The translations under genes and the position numbers were made by a program. DNA of 64,000 nucleotides from Spisula solida (lineage: Eukaryota; Mollusca; Bivalvia; Venerida; Mactridae), in contig OX365948.1 of the NCBI GenBank assembly GCA_947247005.1, forward strand, positions 992,001 to 1,056,000, read 5' to 3'. The notes beneath the pieces are model-generated. The model worked only from the letters and a program-made list of their open reading frames with translations. It was not told the DNA's origin and did no database searches. Of the stretch, positions 60,101 through 64,000 are shown piece by piece; the first letter of the stretch is position 1; every line of letters starts with the position of its first letter.

Positions 60101-63100
60101 AAGTAACTTGAATAGTAAAGTGGGGCTACATTGCATACACATACAAAAACACGATCTGCTGTAAATGTTCATCATTTTTCATACAATTCAAATGATTCAT
60201 TCTACATTGACTGCGAAATAAATTGTAACAACTATATATTAATTACTCTCAATGACAATTTTCTAGTGTACTAAGCAGTATTTGTACCTACTTCAGGAAT
60301 TCTGAACTTACAGTCTGAACTTCATTTCTAACTTAGTCATCCAAGCCACTATCTTCACACAGAAGCGTAGATCTAGCCCCTCTTTACCCCTTTACTCTCT
60401 TCTAGCCCCTCTTTACCGCTTTACTATCTTCTAGCCCCTCTTTACCCCTTTACTCTCTTCTAGCCCCTCTTTACCCCTTTACTCTCTTCTAGCCCCTCAG
60501 TACCCTTTTACTCTTTTCTAGCCCCTCTTTACTGCTTTACTATCTTCTAGCCCCTCTTTACCGCTTTACTCTCTTCTAGCCCCTCTTTACCGCTTTACTA
60601 TCTTCTAGCCCCTATTTACCCCTTTACTCTCTTCTAGCCCCTCTTTACTATCTTCTAGCCCCTCTTTACCCCTTTACTCTCTTCTAGCCCCTCTTTACCC
60701 CTTTACTCTCTTCTAGCCCCTCTTTACCCCTTTACTCTCTTCTAGCCCCTCTTTACCCCTTTACTATCTTTCTAACCCCTCTTTACCCCTTTACTCTCTT
60801 CTAGCCCCTCTTTACCGCTTTACTATCTTCTAGCCACCCTCTTTACCCCTTTACTCTCTTCTAGCCCCTCTTTACCCCTTTACTCTCTTCTCTTTACCCC
60901 TTTACTCTCTTCTAGCCCCTCTTTACCCCTTTACTCTCTTCTAGCCCCTCTTTACCCCTTTACTCTCTTCTAGCCCCTCTTTACCCCTTTACTCTCTTCT
61001 AGCCCCTCTTTACCCCTTTACTCTCTTCTAGCCCCTCTTTACCCCTTTACTCTCTTCTAGCCCCTCTTTACCCCCTTACTATCTTTCTAACCCCCTCTTT
61101 ACCGCTTTACTATCTTTCTAACCACATCTTTACCCCTTTACTATCTAAGTGTTATTTGGATACTTCAGTACTAGATTTTATAACTTCATAGTCAAAATAC
61201 TTATGGACCTTTAGTTGAATAGAATAACAAGGAAGATAGCTCACGTCTTCTGGTAGAGGATAGCGTGTCACACATATACTAGGTGGACCACCCTCACATC
61301 TCCGTGGTAACCGTTGATATAACTCTTCAGTCACAAAGGGCATGAAGGGATGAAGGAGACGTAATCCTGTCTCCAGACAGGTATATAATACATCTTGACA
61401 GATCACCTTAGCTTCCTCATCTGACCCGTAGATTATAGGTTTGATGTTTTCCTGCAATACGAAGAAATATGTGAATCAAATCATATTACTACTGCGTAAG
61501 TGGATATTTCTAATATTCTATAGAACAAGAAGTTGGTGAATCCTGAATTTACAAATGAGTAAGTATCATCTCGGAACATCTTGATAATAAGTCAAACACT
61601 GTACTGACGGAGCCAACCAGGCTGGCCGTGCAATAACCAATAACTAACCAACTACACCAATGATTTTCGTGGTGAACAGTCAGTAGGTTTTAGAACTAGA
61701 AAAGTGGTTCAACTGATTTGCCTTTCATTTTTTTGGTAATAAAATATGCTTAAACTAAAGAGTTTGTCCCAAAGCTATCATAACTCAGCTCTTGTAAGGA
61801 AGTAAATTGAACAGTTTATAGCCAAACCCTTCATTATGCGGATATAACATGTAAATAACTTAATCAAGTGATAGTGCTAAAATAACATCAATCACTTATG
61901 CAGATAATTTGGAAACTATACCAATACTATAACCCACAATTCTCAACTCGACCAAGGTGTGAGGGGGTGTATGATATGTGAGGGCATGTATGTACATGTT
62001 TGATATTTCTGGGCTCCGTACCTCAATGTTGGCTGCACACCCATCAGGAGAGAAATAGTCTCCCCAAGGAGACTTGAAGGCAGGTTTCCTTAGGTAGCCA
62101 AATGACCAGGAGAAGTTAAAATGTCAAAGGGTGGCTGAATGGCTGAACTGCAGAAAGTAGCCCTCTAAAAATGGTTAACTTAACTTTTGATTAAGTTAGA
62201 GACATGGACATATTGGCAAATTTTCAGAAGTATATAAAGTTTCAACATTTCTTCTAGCACAAGCTTTTGCTCACGAGAAATGCTACAAAGAAAAAATATC
62301 TGCATGCCAAATGTCTAGAATTCAAAATTCACAAACTTTGCGATCTTCGGAAATATTCACTCCTACAGTATAGCCATTTAGACTATGAATCAAGTACATG
62401 CAGATGTCAATATTTTATAGTATAATATGTTTTATAGTCATTGGAAAGTATACACTTTACATACACTTCACTATAGTACAAGAGGATTTTTTATTTTATT
62501 CTAAGTGTATATACAAATGTACCTATACTCTTTAGCCAAATTTTTGATAATGCCATATTCTTATCAATCAGATCCTGAAACGTATCAGTAAATCTATGAC
62601 GTTAAAAATTAAGAGAAAATGAACCTTTAACCCCAAATCTTGACAATCAAAATGTGGCTTTTTGGAAATTTCAAGGGTCAAAACCCCTACTCCCGAGTCA
62701 AATGCAACCCCTGAATATTATTAAAGAAATAAGCTTTAAATATAAGAGCCATCACAGACAGGTGATGCTTCCCATGGGTGTTTGTCACAGAAAAAATACT
62801 CCAATTATATGGAAGAGATAACTTAATGAGATTCATTTAACTATAATGAAGTTTTAAATTGATATATCAAATACAGTACGAGTTATGGCATGAACATGAA
62901 TTAAGTACGAAACAGTACCTAGGGGAATAACTCCAAAAATATGCAATAAGGAGTTAAGGTTCTTGGGCACTGCACATCCTCTCAATGAGATCTCTTTACC
63001 TAAGAAGTTTCAAAATGATATCTCTAATACTGTATGAGTTATGGCCCGGACAAGAATTAAGTATGAAAAATTACAAAGGGGAATAACTCCAAAAATATGC

Positions 63101-63445
63101 AATGACAAGTTATGGTTCTTGTGCACTGCACTTCTACTCATTGAGATCTATCCACCTAAGACGTTTCATGATGATACCTAACATACTTTTTGGGTTAGAC
63201 TCAGCACAAAAAATATCGGACGGAAGGACAATGCTCCCCAGAGTTTTCGAGGAGCACAAAAATCTTACTAAGCTACAAAAACAACTTACCAGGTACCAAT
63301 CACAGAGTTCATATAACCAGAAGTTATAACATGCTGATGTTGCCAACGGGAAGTCGTATGTTTCAAACCCTGTCTTACAATTCTCGACAGTATTCGACAG
63401 TTTGCTCAATATCCACATCTCCATCTCATTCTCCTTACCAGTCAA
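54096..63445 (-). CDS. VARS1: valyl-tRNA synthetase, C-terminal 290 residues in six exons (5' part beyond window)
   Basis: The enzyme charges tRNA-Val with valine in the cytosol. Six minus-strand exons join in order 63445-63290, 61451-61245, 57426-57312, 56916-56744, 54616-54467 and 54167-54096. All acceptors end in AG, all donors begin with GT, and the phases agree (0, 0, 1, 0, 0). The joined product covers the class I anticodon-binding domain (YDFPLAT, FWLYELCDWYL, HPFMPFVTEELYQRLPRR, SVRGDYN) and then a charged helical coiled-coil tail typical of valyl-tRNA synthetases, ending in STMQQ and TGA. The HIGH and KMSKS catalytic motifs must lie in exons to the right of 64000. The wording around LPRR and PPSICVTRYP resembles the cytosolic enzyme more than the mitochondrial paralogue as I remember them, so the symbol is an inference. 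No frameshift or internal stop is present, so the gene looks intact. No poly(A) signal was identified downstream of the stop. Confidence 0.95.
54467..54616 (-). CDS. VARS1: valyl-tRNA synthetase exon: C-terminal coiled coil
   Basis: The exon encodes 50 residues, DFIEISKELTKLTGKKERL to DVRQKNVEK, rich in Lys, Glu and Leu with heptad-like spacing. YESKVPEDVRQKN resembles the VPxxVQ motif of the tRNA-contacting C-terminal arm. The acceptor is TTACAG and the donor is AAG before GTATTT, both in phase 0. Confidence 0.92.
54617..56743. other. synthetase intron, mostly featureless
   Basis: It contains a short array of about 20-bp units (ACATATCAATTTTGTGAAAA) at 55025-55105. No other structure was recognised. 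Confidence 0.6.
56744..56916 (-). CDS. VARS1: valyl-tRNA synthetase exon: post-anticodon-binding segment
   Basis: The exon begins with the last two bases of a leucine codon and then encodes YVKCSDEETANLVRTHTD to ETHFMIK, 57 codons. This matches the segment of the family that links the anticodon-binding domain to the coiled coil (VKCSDEE, PPKGCAV). The acceptor is TTTTCAG and the donor is AAG before GTATGC. Conservation is lower here than in the exons before it, but splice phase and order fix the assignment. Confidence 0.9.
57312..57426 (-). CDS. VARS1: valyl-tRNA synthetase exon: SVRSVRGDYN block
   Basis: The exon encodes 38 full codons, YTWRNAKLEDEVDF to TNKMKPE, plus one base. It carries the helix that ends in SVRGDYN, equivalent to the SLRADYNL block of other animal enzymes. 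The acceptor is TTGCAG and the donor is GAAC before GTAAGT. It leaves phase 1, and the single C joins TG of the next exon to give leucine. Confidence 0.93.
57896..58113. repeat. 31-bp minisatellite, seven units, in a synthetase intron
   Basis: Units read TCAATGATCTACAAGATAAA, GGGTTCTATGC, with almost no variation (ATAC in the first and last). Confidence 0.96.
58802..59804. repeat. 59-bp minisatellite, 17 units, in a synthetase intron
   Basis: Units read GTGTACAGTACTTGTACCAT, CTGTCAGTACAGTAAATACT, CATCATACCCTTATAACCA. Two variants, CTGTCAGTAC and CTGCTGGTAC, tend to alternate across 58861-59400, giving a partial 118-bp higher-order period. Each unit contains GTACAGTACTTGTAC, a near-palindrome. 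Confidence 0.96.
60368..61147. repeat. 29-bp polypyrimidine minisatellite in a synthetase intron
   Basis: About 27 units of TCTAGCCCCTCTTTACCCCT, TTACTCTCT on the plus strand. The coding strand is therefore purine-rich, with two GGGG-type runs per unit (AAAGGGGTAAAGAGGGGCTA). Variants include CCGC for CCCC and units lacking one half. It ends 98 bp from the exon at 61245-61451. Confidence 0.96.
61245..61451 (-). CDS. VARS1: valyl-tRNA synthetase exon: HPFMPFVTEELYQRLP block
   Basis: The exon encodes 69 residues, ENIKPIIYG to RYPLPED. It holds the most conserved part of the anticodon-binding domain, LLHPFMPFVTEELYQRLPRR, followed by PPSICVTRYP. The acceptor is TTGCAG and the donor is GAC before GTGAGC, both in phase 0. 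About 100 bp downstream on the coding strand the intron enters the 29-bp purine-rich array. Confidence 0.95.
62620..62710. repeat. dispersed repeat fragment shared with 53880-53980
   Basis: Contains CCCCAAATCTTGACAATCAA, AATGTGGCTTTTTGG and CAAAACCCCTACTCCCGAGT, matching the fragment near 53880 in order and orientation. Confidence 0.65.
62745..63235 (+). mobile_element. dispersed repeat with 148-bp internal units, in a synthetase intron
   Basis: Two tandem blocks, from about 62930 and 63078, contain GGGGAATAACTCCAAAAATA, TGCAAT and GTTCTTGTGCACTGCACTTC. They are preceded by CATCACAGACAGGTGATGCT and followed by ATCGGACGGAAGGACAATGC. The pattern matches the repeat at 4556-4900. It ends about 55 bp from the exon at 63290-63445, close to the donor site. 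Confidence 0.65.
63290..63445 (-). CDS. VARS1: valyl-tRNA synthetase exon: start of anticodon-binding domain
   Basis: The exon encodes 52 residues, from LTGKENEMEMWILSKLS to ELCDWYL. It contains the GFETYDFP and YNFWLYELCD blocks that open the anticodon-binding domain in this family. The acceptor is ATCAG before TTGACT and the donor is CTG before GTAAGT; both ends are in phase 0. The preceding intron contains the 18-bp array at the right edge of the window. The acceptor is chosen because residues before it turn into repeat-derived sequence. Confidence 0.93.
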
Positions 63446-63450
63446 CTGAT

Positions 63451-64000
63451 ATATACAACAATCATTATACATACAACCATCATTATATATACAACCATCA
63501 TTATATATACAACCATCATTATATATACAACCATCATTATATATACAACCATCAATATATATACAACCATCATTATATATACAATCATCATTATATATAC
63601 AACCATCATTATATATACAACCATCAATATATATACAACCATCATTATATATACAATCATCATTATATATACAATCATCATTATATATACAACCATCAAT
63701 ATATATACAACCATCATTATATATACAATCATCATTATATATACAATCATCATTAAATATACAACCATCAATATATATACAACCATCAATATATATACAA
63801 CCATCAATATATATACAACCATCAATATATATACAACCATCAATATATATACAACCATCAATATATATACAACCATCATTATATATACAACCATCATTAT
63901 ATATACAACCATCAATATATATACAACCATCAATATATATACAACCATCATTATATATACAACCATCATTATATATACAACCATCATTATATATACAACC
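63451..64000. repeat. 18-bp minisatellite running off the right edge, in a synthetase intron
   Basis: Units read ACAACCATCATTATATAT with TCAATA and AATCATC variants. Because 18 is a multiple of three, frames on both strands stay open ((YNHHYI)n and (MVVYIM)n); neither is a gene. The array begins within about 10 bp of the acceptor of the exon at 63290-63445, so it occupies the place of the usual polypyrimidine tract and branch point. Confidence 0.95.

Noticed and set aside
63442..63987. 181-codon minus frame and its plus-strand counterpart in the 18-bp array
   Set aside because: Unit length divisible by three; low-complexity product; the array is intronic.

Overview
The window looks like animal nuclear DNA, most probably from a bivalve mollusc. 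The only recognisable gene is a multi-exon eukaryotic gene with GT/AG introns. The rest is AT-rich intergenic or intronic DNA full of minisatellites, short inverted-repeat elements, tRNA-derived SINE pieces and dispersed repeats ending in GGACGGACG runs, a type I associate with bivalve genomes. The bivalve call is inference from repeat style; no species is claimed. No bacterial genes, CRISPR arrays, rRNA or intact tRNA genes were seen.

The one secure gene is the 3' part of valyl-tRNA synthetase on the minus strand. Six consecutive exons lie between 63445 and 54096 and encode the last 290 residues: the end of the catalytic core junction, the anticodon-binding domain and the C-terminal coiled coil. 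Every junction has consensus splice sites and compatible phase. The gene enters from beyond the right edge. Its introns carry four sizeable tandem arrays (18, 29, 59 and 31 bp units) and a dispersed repeat.

Left of the gene (1-54095) no convincing gene is seen, apart from one weak candidate open frame at 30185-30508. Region by region: 0-10 kb has a 58-bp minisatellite, a 1.2-kb CAG/CAA-rich array, a repeat interrupted by a TTCATGAAC-rich transposon, and a 43/30-bp minisatellite. 10-20 kb has an E-box-bearing 44-bp array, a 2.6-kb element between TTAA sites, a second TTCATGAAC transposon inside a 41-bp array, a 55-bp array and a 615-bp foldback. 20-36 kb has arrays of 64, 31, 49, 89, 71, 36, 26 and 82 bp, a foldback MITE, a hammerhead-like motif and two copies of a small MITE. 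36-51 kb has four DNA-transposon-like elements flanked by TA, two of them in one 31-bp array, a 47-bp-arm perfect palindrome, other hairpins and a 2.8-kb satellite of 29-bp units. 51-54 kb has a tRNA-derived SINE.

By my tally about a quarter of the window is tandem repeat. Several transposons sit inside tandem arrays whose interrupted unit can be read across the insertion, which gives relative ages. I found no new multi-gene system. The points most worth a second look are the repeat architecture, the hammerhead-like motif, the long perfect palindrome and the G-rich intronic transcript strand in the synthetase gene.
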